NCBI GenBank assembly: GCA_023459055.1
Contig: JAEWVR010000001.1
Coordinates: forward strand, 1 to 40,558
From: Fibrobacterota bacterium
GTDB taxonomy: Bacteria; Fibrobacterota; Chitinivibrionia; Chitinivibrionales; Chitinispirillaceae
Reading direction: 5' to 3'
Length of the DNA stretch: 40,558 bases
The notes under the pieces were generated by a model. It ran no database searches. It was not told the origin of the DNA and was given only the letters and a program-made list of their open reading frames with translations. Positions 1 through 7,552 of the stretch are shown piece after piece. Position numbers and translations under genes: made by a program. Positions within the stretch are counted from its first letter, which is position 1. Each line of letters opens with the position of its first letter.

Positions 1-4
1 AAGA

Positions 5-100
5 CTCGCCCCCTAAATCCCCCGCAGGGGGACTTGAAGAAATAGGCTAAACAAGCTATTCTGCTCTCAAAGTCCCCCTGCGGGGGATTTAGGGGGCGAG
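5..100. repeat. 31-bp perfect inverted repeat (dispersed hairpin element)
   Basis: Bases 5-35 are the exact reverse complement of 70-100, separated by a 34-base spacer. The arms are built of C5/G5 runs around TAAAT and each arm itself contains a short CCCCC-GC-A-GGGGG hairpin. This composition is typical of short dispersed palindromic elements found in many copies in some bacterial genomes. No open reading frame lies inside it, so it would be a non-autonomous element or a transcribed hairpin. The copy number cannot be judged from one window. Confidence 0.85.
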
Positions 101-210
101 CAACCGGCACAGCTGCAACATGTCAAGGTTAAGTTAACAACATTGGCAGGGGGGAGTAGGGGGGCCAGAAGCAAGTAGCAAGTAGCAAGAAGAAAGAATA
201 TTCTGAGTCT

Positions 211-2088
211 TCACGAATCACGTTCGATCAGCATGACCGCATAACCCGATAGTGTAACAGCTTTTTTATACGTAACCTGTTGTGATCGTTTTTTCCAATT
301 TGTATAATTGGCGCAGAATTGTCCGAATGTTGTTGTGTCAATAATCTGTGCTTTACCGGTAATGTCGTTTGCAAATTCGATAGTTTGGCTTGTATTAGTA
401 AGATTAGCGATGACAAGGAGTGACCGGCTTTCCTTTTGGAGATGGAATGCAAGAAGTGATTTTGTATTTTCGGATGTCATCCTACTGAATTGTCCGCCTG
501 AGAATGGTGCAACCTTTGACAGAAGGTGATAAACCGGAGTGACTGTGTTTCTTATGTTGTCCAAAATACCATGGTCACCATTTAGCTGAAAAAAACAGAG
601 AGAATCAACATTGTGTCGTATACTGTAAAAAAGCACCCCGACAGTCCATGCCGCTCCAAATAATCCATAAAGCCGCATGTCAGGGCCACCATCTTTGTGT
701 GGGTTTGACCTGTTGACACGGGGACGAAGCGTAACCGGTGTGATATGGATTTTTTTATTCACGAAGAGTGCTTGTGCAGTGTGAATTGTTGCATTGATCC
801 CCGGCAGATTTTCCATGATTGAATCATTATCAAATGTATGTACCTGAGGATTCATTGAATAGCAGATGTGGTCGCACAAGTCAATTGAGCTGCGGTTACG
901 GTTGAGTTCGACGAAATATCTGTCAGTGCCAAAGACAAGCGGGATATCGGGATGAGCCTGGCCCAGGATGGTTTTGGCGTTGGTGATAGTCATTTCAGTT
1001 ACAATGACCTCGTTTTGTTTAAGTATAATAATACGGGCAGGCTTAATACCGGATGCCGATATACATTCTGCAACAAGGGCAAGTTCATTCTTAATATCGT
1101 CTGTACAGTACAGCACAAGCTCAGGTTTAATTAATAATGATCTGCAAAGGGATAGTGTCGACAAAATAACATTATGGGGATCCGGCAGATCAAAAAAGAT
1201 ATCAAAACGGATATACGCAAACTGACCGATATGCTCACTGCTGATAGGATCGTCTATCGAATAATCAAGGCATGTTCCTATTTGCGGTACTTTGTATGTA
1301 TTGCCAGAAAGATTATTAAGTAATACCGGTAAATTCTGTTTGTTTTCCCGGATTGATTCTGTGGTATTCATGAGTGATGCGAATGTAAATGCAATTGTCT
1401 GTTCGATTGATGTTCCTTTTTCAACCAGAACTGGTAATGGATCTGATAATCTTGTACTGTAAATCTTATACGAGTAGTCGGTCCAGTTACGCTGGTCCTC
1501 CATTTCAAACAGGTCACCATCAAACGTGGCTGTTACGTTTGCAAAATCAGTAACCGGATAGGATATGCTCTTTATGTCGAGAAGTGGCTGCCGGGGGGCG
1601 ATCTGTTCAGGAAATATACTTTCAATGCTGCTATTGTCAGATTGTATCACCCTGTATTTTTTACCGGTACATTGATTGATCGGAAGCAGTGTACAGAATC
1701 CGATACGGTTCCTATAAAAAGATGTGCGTGCCACTGCTTTGAAAGAAAATGTAAGCTCCCCGGATGATCTTCCATGCAGATCAAATGTTGATTCAAGGTT
1801 AATATCACCCTGCGAATACATACCTTTGAATGTCAGTTTAAAGCCACTTGAATCGATCGACTGTTGTATAATGGTGAATGAACCGGGGATGGTGTTCCAG
1901 TGGCGATCTCTGAGGGCAAAGTAGATCCGGTTACAGACAGGGATCGTATCAAAGGTGATCTGGCGAATCATTCCATCCTGAAAAATCAGATCAATAAGAC
2001 CTGCTTTAAGGACTATCGGTGTTGGAAGCGTCAGCTCGCTTCCATAAAGGATTCTATTATGCCCCGGATTACTCATTTTTAGTATCAC
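211..2088 (-). CDS. ApnL-like protein (D-apionate lactonase family, TIM-barrel)
   Basis: This 625-residue protein resembles the ApnL family, whose characterised members open D-apionate lactone. The diagnostic stretches are an early segment containing RDRHWNTIP and a central segment with LFEMEDQRNWTDYSYKIY, both close to conserved ApnL blocks. The expected order is an N-terminal beta domain, a TIM barrel (roughly residues 260-500) and a C-terminal beta domain. No signal peptide is visible, so it is probably cytoplasmic. No other apiose or apionate genes are adjacent, so the true substrate (another sugar acid or lactone) is open. The start is uncertain: GTG at 2088 or ATG at 2076, neither with a good ribosome binding site. 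Family assignment is fairly firm; substrate is not. Confidence 0.7.
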   Translation of the reverse strand: MILKMSNPGHNRILYGSELTLPTPIVLKAGLIDLIFQDGMIRQITFDTIPVCNRIYFALRDRHWNTIPGSFTIIQQSIDSSGFKLTFKGMYSQGDINLESTFDLHGRSSGELTFSFKAVARTSFYRNRIGFCTLLPINQCTGKKYRVIQSDNSSIESIFPEQIAPRQPLLDIKSISYPVTDFANVTATFDGDLFEMEDQRNWTDYSYKIYSTRLSDPLPVLVEKGTSIEQTIAFTFASLMNTTESIRENKQNLPVLLNNLSGNTYKVPQIGTCLDYSIDDPISSEHIGQFAYIRFDIFFDLPDPHNVILSTLSLCRSLLIKPELVLYCTDDIKNELALVAECISASGIKPARIIILKQNEVIVTEMTITNAKTILGQAHPDIPLVFGTDRYFVELNRNRSSIDLCDHICYSMNPQVHTFDNDSIMENLPGINATIHTAQALFVNKKIHITPVTLRPRVNRSNPHKDGGPDMRLYGLFGAAWTVGVLFYSIRHNVDSLCFFQLNGDHGILDNIRNTVTPVYHLLSKVAPFSGGQFSRMTSENTKSLLAFHLQKESRSLLVIANLTNTSQTIEFANDITGKAQIIDTTTFGQFCANYTNWKKRSQQVTYKKAVTLSGYAVMLIERDS

Positions 2089-2294
2089 ATTTCTTTATAT
2101 TAGTCATTTTTCGATAATATTCAGAAAATTTTTCTGAAATCGATAGCTATTAGCAGCCGTTTTCACATGTTTTTCGTTACACCTTACACATCACTTGTCA
2201 TATGTCACTTGTCACTACCTAAAAAATATACTTCAACAATTCAATGAGTTACAAAAAAACACAATAAACAGGGATAGGAAAACGAAAATATGTA

Positions 2295-2322
2295 TTGAAA
2301 GTTAGAAAATTTTGGGTATATT
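2295..2322 (+). promoter_or_regulatory. Sigma70-type promoter of the putative small RNA
   Basis: A -35 box TTGAAA (2295-2300) and a -10 box TATATT (2317-2322) are separated by 16 bases. The predicted start, about 2329-2331, falls exactly on the first base of the first hairpin of the downstream RNA. No plus-strand coding frame follows before the terminator. Confidence 0.6.
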
Positions 2323-2330
2323 AAAAATAT

Positions 2331-2593
2331 GAGGTGTTCAGAGTGTTGAATGCTTCAGACCTCTGAAAAGTGCAGTATAAAAATGCATTTTTCAATTCTA
2401 TAACGTAGAAGGCGTCACAGTTTTCCAGGAGAGCTGCGAATGATCAGGTTGATTAGATTCTGGCAAACGAAAGGGGGCAACCCGTAAAAAACGTTTCGAA
2501 GCACATTAAAAGTAATGTAAGAGATCATAAACCTTAAAACGGAGGTTTGTAATAGTTAGTCGGCTCGGCAGCAATGCTGAGCCGTTATTTTTT
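2331..2593 (+). ncRNA. Putative structured non-coding RNA, about 260 nt, unrecognised
   Basis: The segment between a good promoter and an intrinsic terminator contains no convincing open reading frame but a chain of complementary segments. Visible stems are 2331-2335 with 2359-2363 right at the expected 5' end, AAAA(G)TGCA with TGCATTTT near 2367-2391, TTCTA with TAGAA near 2396-2410, CCAG with CTGG near 2425-2463, AAACG with CGTTT near 2465-2496, ACATTA with TAATGT near 2503-2518, AAACCT with AGGTTT near 2529-2547, and the terminator stem. A longer-range pairing, ATGATC (2440-2445) with GATCAT (2523-2528), would close a multi-branched domain. It does not match tmRNA, RNase P, SRP RNA, 6S RNA or a riboswitch that I can recognise. 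It lies alone, with the next gene on the other strand, so it is more likely a trans-acting RNA than a leader. Confidence 0.5.
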
Positions 2594-2594
2594 A
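2561..2594 (+). terminator. Rho-independent terminator of the putative small RNA
   Basis: CGGCTC (2561-2566) pairs with GAGCCG (2579-2584), with a further AGC/GCT pairing inside, followed directly by TTATTTTTTA. The U-tract is only on the plus-strand side, and no plus-strand gene ends upstream within 2 kb, so it must terminate a non-coding transcript. Confidence 0.75.
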
Positions 2595-2654
2595 TACAGT
2601 TTTTATTGTATTAACACAGTTGATAGTGTGGCAAAGACAATGTCCACCTTGTTT

Positions 2655-2987
2655 TTATTGCAGTAGTCGTTTTAAAAGCAGATCGTCAAGATTTCTTCGT
2701 CCGTCAAGAATAGCTACAATAAGTAATGTGTTGTTTTCTATTTTGTAAATTATTCTCCAGGGTACTTCGATTAGTTCCCGATAAGTAAGAATATTAATTT
2801 TCTCTAATTCCGGAGTAATTCGTCCCTGCTCAGGAAACAGGGAAAGATTATTGATTTTCAAGCGTAGTTTATCAAGTATTAATTTGGCAGTAGTTTTATT
2901 AGATAAAGCGATAAACGATATAATGTCATGAAGATCGCGTTTTGCAGATTTTGTGATAATTAATGAATATGCACAGTTAACTTTCAT
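2655..2987 (-). CDS. RelE/ParE family toxin
   Basis: A 110-residue protein with the compact alpha/beta pattern of ParE/RelE toxins: an N-terminal strand (SLIITKSAKRDL), two helices, a strand segment containing PWRIIYKI, and the C-terminal LDGRRNL typical of ParE-type members. The family either inhibits gyrase (ParE) or cleaves mRNA on the ribosome (RelE); sequence reading does not decide which. It starts 2 bases after the antitoxin gene, the usual antitoxin-first arrangement. The length is normal and no lesion is visible, so the module is probably functional. Confidence 0.85.
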   Translation of the reverse strand: MKVNCAYSLIITKSAKRDLHDIISFIALSNKTTAKLILDKLRLKINNLSLFPEQGRITPELEKINILTYRELIEVPWRIIYKIENNTLLIVAILDGRRNLDDLLLKRLLQ

Positions 2988-2989
2988 TG

Positions 2990-3271
2990 TTATTGCTGTT
3001 CTATTTTTTTGTAGAGTTCATCAAAGACATCTTCAACTTTTGAAACTTCACCATTCGCAATTTCCTTTTCAGAGATTTGAATAATCTTTAACAGCGCAAT
3101 TGCATTTAACATATTTTGATATGATTCGATATCAAGAAATACCCCGCGGGCTTCGCCATTCTGGGTAATAATGATTGGATTTTTATTTTCATTAATATAG
3201 TTAAGCATGTCCGCTGCATTTGTTTTAATATACGAAATCGGCTTTATATCATCTTTTAAATTAATACCCAT
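2990..3271 (-). CDS. Phd/YefM-type antitoxin
   Basis: A 93-residue protein with the Phd/YefM pattern: an N-terminal DNA-binding fold (KPISYIKTNAADMLNYINE), the hallmark turn IITQNGEARGVFLDIESYQNM, and a hydrophilic C-terminal tail that would wrap the toxin. It would neutralise the toxin encoded immediately downstream and repress its own promoter, whose dyad lies just upstream at 3291-3309. The ATG start follows a GGGGGCT segment that can act as ribosome binding site. The cognate pairing is inferred from adjacency. Confidence 0.85.
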   Translation of the reverse strand: MGINLKDDIKPISYIKTNAADMLNYINENKNPIIITQNGEARGVFLDIESYQNMLNAIALLKIIQISEKEIANGEVSKVEDVFDELYKKIEQQ

Positions 3272-3290
3272 TATGAGCCCCCTTGTTTGG

Positions 3291-3329
3291 TAGTACTAAT
3301 ATAATACTAAATTTGGACTGTGATGTCAA
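3291..3329 (-). promoter_or_regulatory. Promoter and dyad operator of the Phd/ParE module
   Basis: On the minus strand a consensus -35 TTGACA (3329-3324) is followed, 17 bases on, by a -10 TATTAT (3306-3301). A dyad with arms TAGTA (3291-3295) and TACTA (3305-3309) overlaps the -10 box and the start region, which is where an autorepressing antitoxin would bind. Box positions are seen directly; repression is inferred from the family. Confidence 0.7.
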
Positions 3330-3400
3330 ATTGTTTGGTGGTAATTGTGGATGATTGATTGTGGGTTGGTTTTGGTAATGCTGTTATAATGAATTCCACG

Positions 3401-3430
3401 GGTAGGGACAAGGCGTGCCTTGTCCCTACC
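3401..3430. repeat. Perfect 14-bp palindromic hairpin (REP-like)
   Basis: GGTAGGGACAAGGC (3401-3414) is the exact reverse complement of 3417-3430, with a two-base loop. It lies between the toxin-antitoxin promoter and the 3' end of trpA. There is no U-tract on either side, so it looks like a dispersed palindrome rather than an intrinsic terminator, although it could stabilise the trpBA mRNA 3' end. Confidence 0.8.
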
Positions 3431-3479
3431 AACGCAACGGAACCACAATTCGATTTTAATAATTACATTGGCAGGATAG

Positions 3480-4280
3480 TTATTTTGTAGCGTTACTGAT
3501 TCCTGTCAAATATTCCTTTACTGCCGGCAAACCTTTATCCATCGACATCTTGATAACATGCGAGCAGATAATCGCGATATCGGCGCCGACCCGTTTCAGG
3601 TGGTTGACATCATCGGCGGACTGAACGCCGAATCCCACACCAATCGGGAGTGCGAATGTTTTTTTGACATTGTTGATGTAAGCCTCGAATTCAGGGCCGA
3701 ATTTCGTATGACGGCCGGTTGTTCCAAGCCTTGCGACGCAATAGATCAGGCCGCGTCCATACTGTGCGATATAATTAAGCCGTTCCTTTGATGTAAACGG
3801 AGTACAAAGGAAGATCGTTGCGATATCGGTTGCATCGGCAGCTTTTACATACTCATGTGCTTCAGTTTCATCCGGTGGAAGATCCGGTACAATAATTCCC
3901 TGAATACCGCATTCTTTTGCTTTGTTAAGGAACGCTTCTTTACCATATGCATAGATGACATTGTAATAGGTCATGATCACAAACATTGTTGTTGGAAACG
4001 CCGATGTGATCTTTTTTGCTTCAGTAAAGCACTGCCCTATAGTGGTGCCGTTTTCAAGCGATTCCTGATTTGCCTTTGACAATACGGGACCATCAGCCAT
4101 CGGGTCCGAAAACGGGAACTGGAGTTCGATAATGTCAACACCTGATTCAACAAGCGTTTTGACCTGTTCGTGGTTGTATGTCAGTGATGGGTACCCCATG
4201 ACTGTATGCGACATGACAAGCACACTCTTTGTGGTACGCCGGGCCTGAATATTCTTCTGTAATGTTGTAAGTGTACTCAT
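3480..4280 (-). CDS. trpA: Tryptophan synthase alpha subunit
   Basis: This subunit cleaves indole-3-glycerol phosphate to indole and glyceraldehyde 3-phosphate and passes indole to TrpB. At 266 residues it has the usual length. The catalytic glutamate lies in VDIIELQFPFSDPMADGP, which also holds the second catalytic aspartate, and the phosphate-binding turns are in GVGFGVQSADDV and the following AIICSHVI. The segment after strand 6 reads YCVARLGTTGRH rather than the common YxVSRxGVTG, a tolerated variant. It follows trpB with 3 intervening bases. The rest of the trp pathway is not in this window. Confidence 0.96.
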   Translation of the reverse strand: MSTLTTLQKNIQARRTTKSVLVMSHTVMGYPSLTYNHEQVKTLVESGVDIIELQFPFSDPMADGPVLSKANQESLENGTTIGQCFTEAKKITSAFPTTMFVIMTYYNVIYAYGKEAFLNKAKECGIQGIIVPDLPPDETEAHEYVKAADATDIATIFLCTPFTSKERLNYIAQYGRGLIYCVARLGTTGRHTKFGPEFEAYINNVKKTFALPIGVGFGVQSADDVNHLKRVGADIAIICSHVIKMSMDKGLPAVKEYLTGISNATK

Positions 4281-4283
4281 ATA

Positions 4284-5510
4284 TTAAAATGACGCTACCT
4301 TTCCTTTTAAGAAATCCTTCCACTCCTGATCACCGAATGCATCTGCAACGGTAAAGATATCCTTATCACCACGGCCGCTCTGATTAATAACAATGATATC
4401 ATCCTTGCTGTACGAAGATGCCTCTTTATAAGCTTGTGCAAACGCATGTGATGATTCAAGTGCGGGGATAATACCCTCTTTTGATATTGTCAACTTTACG
4501 GCATCAACAACTTCTTTGTCAGTTGCAGCTTCAATGCGAATACGCTTCTCCTGCCAGTAATGTGCAATTATAGGCGATACTCCTACATAGTCAAGACCAG
4601 CACTGATTGAGTGCGTGTGACACATCTGGCCATCATTGTCCTGAAGGAAAAATGATTTGTATCCCTGTACGATCCCGGGAGTTCCGTTATTTGATGCAAG
4701 CCGTGAGGCATGATGAGGTGTATCGAGGCCTTTACCACCGGCTTCAACACCAACAAGGTCGACTTCTTTGTTTTCGAGAAAATCATGCATCACCCCAAGC
4801 GCATTAGACCCTCCACCGACGCATGCATAGATTGCTTTTGGCAGGGTTTTGTATCGGTCAAGCATCTGTTGTTTCAGTTCTTTCCCAATAATCGACTGGA
4901 ACCACGTAACCATTTCGGGGTAGGGATAGGCTCCGCAGGCCGTTCCGATAACATAGTGGGTATCCTGAAAATTCTCTGCCCAGTCGCGCATTGCTTCGTC
5001 CATGGCATCTTTGAGCGTTTTTGATCCGCTCTGAACAGGGACAACGGTTGCACCGAGCTTCTGCATCCAGAATACGTTGGGGTATTGACGCTCAACATCC
5101 TTGGCGCCCATGTAGATTGTGCATTTAAAACCGAATTTTGCGGCCATGGTTGCGGTTGCTACACCGTGCTGTCCCGCACCGGTTTCGGCAATAACGCGGG
5201 TTTTTCCCATTAGCTTTGTGAGAAGGCCCTGACCGATAACGTTATTGAGTTTATGTGCACCAGTATGGTTAAGATCCTCACGCTTAATGAGTATCTTTGC
5301 TCCGCCGAAATGTTTTGTCAGGTTTTCGGCAAAGGTTAACGGTGTCGGCCTGCATGAATAGGTTGAAAGAAGGTTTACATATTCGTCCCAGAACGACTGG
5401 TCGTTACGAATTTTTTTATATCCCGCAATAAGATTTTCAAAAGTGTCATGGAAGATCTCCGGAATAAACTTCCCGCCAAACTCCCCGAAATACTGCTCAT
5501 TAGTGTCCAT
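4284..5510 (-). CDS. trpB: Tryptophan synthase beta subunit
   Basis: This PLP enzyme condenses indole with serine to give tryptophan. The 408-residue length and the start (MDTNEQYFGEFGGKFIPE) are typical of TrpB1. The PLP lysine lies in HTGAHKLNN, the phosphate-binding loop is GGGSNALG, and the catalytic glutamate is in AETGAGQHG. An AGGAT ribosome binding site sits 7 bases before the ATG. It is first in a two-gene trpBA unit. No attenuator-like leader with tryptophan codons was seen upstream. Confidence 0.97.
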   Translation of the reverse strand: MDTNEQYFGEFGGKFIPEIFHDTFENLIAGYKKIRNDQSFWDEYVNLLSTYSCRPTPLTFAENLTKHFGGAKILIKREDLNHTGAHKLNNVIGQGLLTKLMGKTRVIAETGAGQHGVATATMAAKFGFKCTIYMGAKDVERQYPNVFWMQKLGATVVPVQSGSKTLKDAMDEAMRDWAENFQDTHYVIGTACGAYPYPEMVTWFQSIIGKELKQQMLDRYKTLPKAIYACVGGGSNALGVMHDFLENKEVDLVGVEAGGKGLDTPHHASRLASNNGTPGIVQGYKSFFLQDNDGQMCHTHSISAGLDYVGVSPIIAHYWQEKRIRIEAATDKEVVDAVKLTISKEGIIPALESSHAFAQAYKEASSYSKDDIIVINQSGRGDKDIFTVADAFGDQEWKDFLKGKVASF

Positions 5511-5642
5511 GTAGCGATCCTGCGATAAAAGTTAGGATTTAAATAGAATATGTATAAATTAATTGTTTTTTTGCGGGGAGGGGGGAGGTTTTTGTGTGTT
5601 ATTTCATCTACTTTGATTTGACTGGTTACTTAAACTGATAGG

Positions 5643-5713
5643 CCCTTGTTGATAGATATCCCATAGAACAAGGGATAATAAAATAAAAATATCCCTTAAA
5701 ATAAGGGATATTT
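5643..5713 (-). terminator. Intrinsic terminator with a second hairpin, downstream of the GNAT gene
   Basis: AAATATCCCTTA (5687-5698) pairs perfectly with 5702-5713 across a three-base loop, and on the minus strand is followed by a T-rich tail. A second hairpin, CCCTTGTT (5643-5650) with AACAAGGG (5667-5674), lies just beyond. Both would end minus-strand transcription coming from the acetyltransferase at 5786-6232 and insulate trpBA. Confidence 0.7.
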
Positions 5714-5785
5714 ATGGACAGAGTTCACCTGTTGTACCACTAATTAGTATGCCAACGTATCATGCGTTACTGGACTACAACTTGT

Positions 5786-6232
5786 TTAAAAAACAATTCT
5801 CATCGGAATCATTTGCGATTTTTTCAGGTTAAACGACTCGTAAAACCGGATAGCGATATCATTGTTGTAATCGGTCAGAAGTGTCACCCGAAGACAGCCG
5901 TTATCGCGGGCGTATGATAACGCATGGGAAAAGAGCTTTGAACCATATCCTTTTTTGCGATACATTTTACTGATAATCATATCTTCAAGCTGTGCAACTT
6001 TTCCACCGAGAAATGTACTTATCAGATACTGAAGGCTTACCATGCCGATAACCTCATTGTCAATTTCCAGAACAAGAATATCGCCATTGTCTGATAGCAG
6101 TAATGCTCGTAACCCCTGAAGCTGTTTTTGAGCATCGGGAGAAAATTCGAGTTCATTGGAGAAAAGTTCATTAAGGAGTTCTACGAGTACGGGAAGGTCT
6201 TTTTCCTGTGCATTTCTGATTATTTCATTCAT
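5786..6232 (-). CDS. GNAT family N-acetyltransferase
   Basis: A 148-residue single-domain GNAT protein. The acetyl-CoA pyrophosphate loop is visible in the segment RKKGYGSKLFSHAL (a version of the R/Q-x-x-G-x-G/A motif), preceded by the beta-strand QLEDMIISKMY, and the C-terminal region has the typical FYESFNLKK. These enzymes move an acetyl group from acetyl-CoA to an amine; the substrate here is unknown. It is 56 bases downstream of a second GNAT gene on the same strand, so the two may be co-transcribed. Confidence 0.85.
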   Translation of the reverse strand: MNEIIRNAQEKDLPVLVELLNELFSNELEFSPDAQKQLQGLRALLLSDNGDILVLEIDNEVIGMVSLQYLISTFLGGKVAQLEDMIISKMYRKKGYGSKLFSHALSYARDNGCLRVTLLTDYNNDIAIRFYESFNLKKSQMIPMRIVF

Positions 6233-6288
6233 GGCAGTTCTTTCAAAAAATAGTAGTTATAAAAGATAAGTAATCATATCGGGATGTA

Positions 6289-7083
6289 TTACCGACAGAT
6301 TCGTTTCACTCTTTTGCTTATTTCTCTGGTTAATTTCTCAAACGATACCGGCGGGCCGGTACTAATTTGCTTGTTGTCAATATAGAGGGCATCACTGATA
6401 CACCATTCAGAGAAAACCTCTTTGTCCAGTGTGTGGATTTCATTGTAGATGACAGTATCACCAAAAGATGCTGCTGCGCGTTTTGCCCGTTCGCAGGCGA
6501 GATTCTGTACAGGACACCATCCGTTTACAAATGATGTCACTGTGACATTGCCGGGATTGGTAAAATCATGTTTTTTTGTCGGGTGTACCCATCGTGGCGC
6601 CAAGGCATCATCGCAGAACGGCTTCCACATCAGGAGTGCAATACCGTCTTTGTCAGCTTTCTGGTATCCGTGTTTTTTAAACCATGATGCTTTCATCCAG
6701 ACCGGAATGGAAAGTCCCCATGCAGCGATTCCTTTTGCGCCAAGAGCACGTGCATCTTGCTCAGCTTCACTAAGAAGCTGTGATCCAATACCCTTTTTCT
6801 GATAATTACCAACTCCCTGTTTGTAACCATGTACCCATATACAATAAATGAAGTATAGATTGGTACCGGTAATATGTGTTTGTTCGATAGGTGCGTACTG
6901 AATCATACCCACCGGTACATTTTTTCCCTCGTCAATAGCAAGTTTTACCCTTAGCCCCTTATCTTTCATTACCGCATACCAGTTTTCTTTGTGTAAACCT
7001 GCTTCACGAATATCCGCAGAGTAGTCTTCAAGGCAATGGAAATAGGACTGTTGTGTGGTGATGTCAAGGTCGATAATCTTCAT
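6289..7083 (-). CDS. GNAT acetyltransferase with C-terminal YoaP-like domain
   Basis: This 264-residue protein has a GNAT domain in its first 150 residues, with the acetyl-CoA loop in QKKGIGSQLLSEAEQDARALGAKG, and a C-terminal domain of about 90 residues resembling the YoaP domain, recognisable by the VTSFVNGWCPVQNLACERAKRAA block and the later GPPVSFEKL. The paired cysteines in CPVQNLAC suggest a redox or metal site. Function is not established for the family as far as I know. A GAGAT segment lies before the ATG. It heads the two-gene acetyltransferase unit. Confidence 0.75.
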   Translation of the reverse strand: MKIIDLDITTQQSYFHCLEDYSADIREAGLHKENWYAVMKDKGLRVKLAIDEGKNVPVGMIQYAPIEQTHITGTNLYFIYCIWVHGYKQGVGNYQKKGIGSQLLSEAEQDARALGAKGIAAWGLSIPVWMKASWFKKHGYQKADKDGIALLMWKPFCDDALAPRWVHPTKKHDFTNPGNVTVTSFVNGWCPVQNLACERAKRAAASFGDTVIYNEIHTLDKEVFSEWCISDALYIDNKQISTGPPVSFEKLTREISKRVKRICR

Positions 7084-7552
7084 TGATAGAATCTCCTTGT
7101 GAGTGTGGTGTTATTTAAAAATACTGGTTCCTGCAGGTTTCAGATGTATGCATTCTTCTGATGTTTGTCACGTCATCTTAACAATGGCATACCGTATTTC
7201 ATCAAACAGTTAACCGGCTCTTTGCAGGTAATGGATCACACTGAAAAAATTAGCCAGGTAACCGAATTTAACTGATTGTGAAAATAATATACATAAATAA
7301 ACATAGATTTAAAAGTCGTAACGGGTAAACAATTCAATTTGAAGAATAATAAATACGACACTGAATAAAGTAAAAACGTATATTTTCGTGCGTTTAATCA
7401 GGTGCCTTCTGTTTACTGTGTTTTAGTGCACATCGTATCATATCGCACATTGTGAGTGATAATCGATTGAAATAAAAACATATTATGCAGGAAACATCCA
7501 TTAATTACAGGTCAATGCTGCTCCCGTAAACACGTAGTGGTCGTGACAGAAA
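7084..7552. other. Intergenic region between divergent genes, no gene found
   Basis: This AT-rich 469-base gap separates the divergent acetyltransferase and helicase genes. I see no coding frame, tRNA or strong hairpin. It must hold both promoters, but no box pair with consensus spacing stands out. Its length on the helicase side would allow a long 5' leader, which is common for cold-induced DEAD-box helicases, but no structure was identified. Confidence 0.5.

Noticed and set aside
165..196. Short tandem repeats (AGCAAGT three times), possible CRISPR
   Set aside because: Unit length of 7 bases without spacers; not an array. The TCACTTGTCA repeats near 2187-2215 are rejected for the same reason.
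2461..2500. A GGCAAACGAAAG-like stretch reminiscent of c-di-GMP-I riboswitches
   Set aside because: The second conserved block (GACGCAAAGCC) and the tetraloop receptor are missing, and no gene follows in the right orientation.
4607..5024. Plus-strand frames opposite trpB
   Set aside because: They are shadows of a clearly conserved gene on the minus strand.
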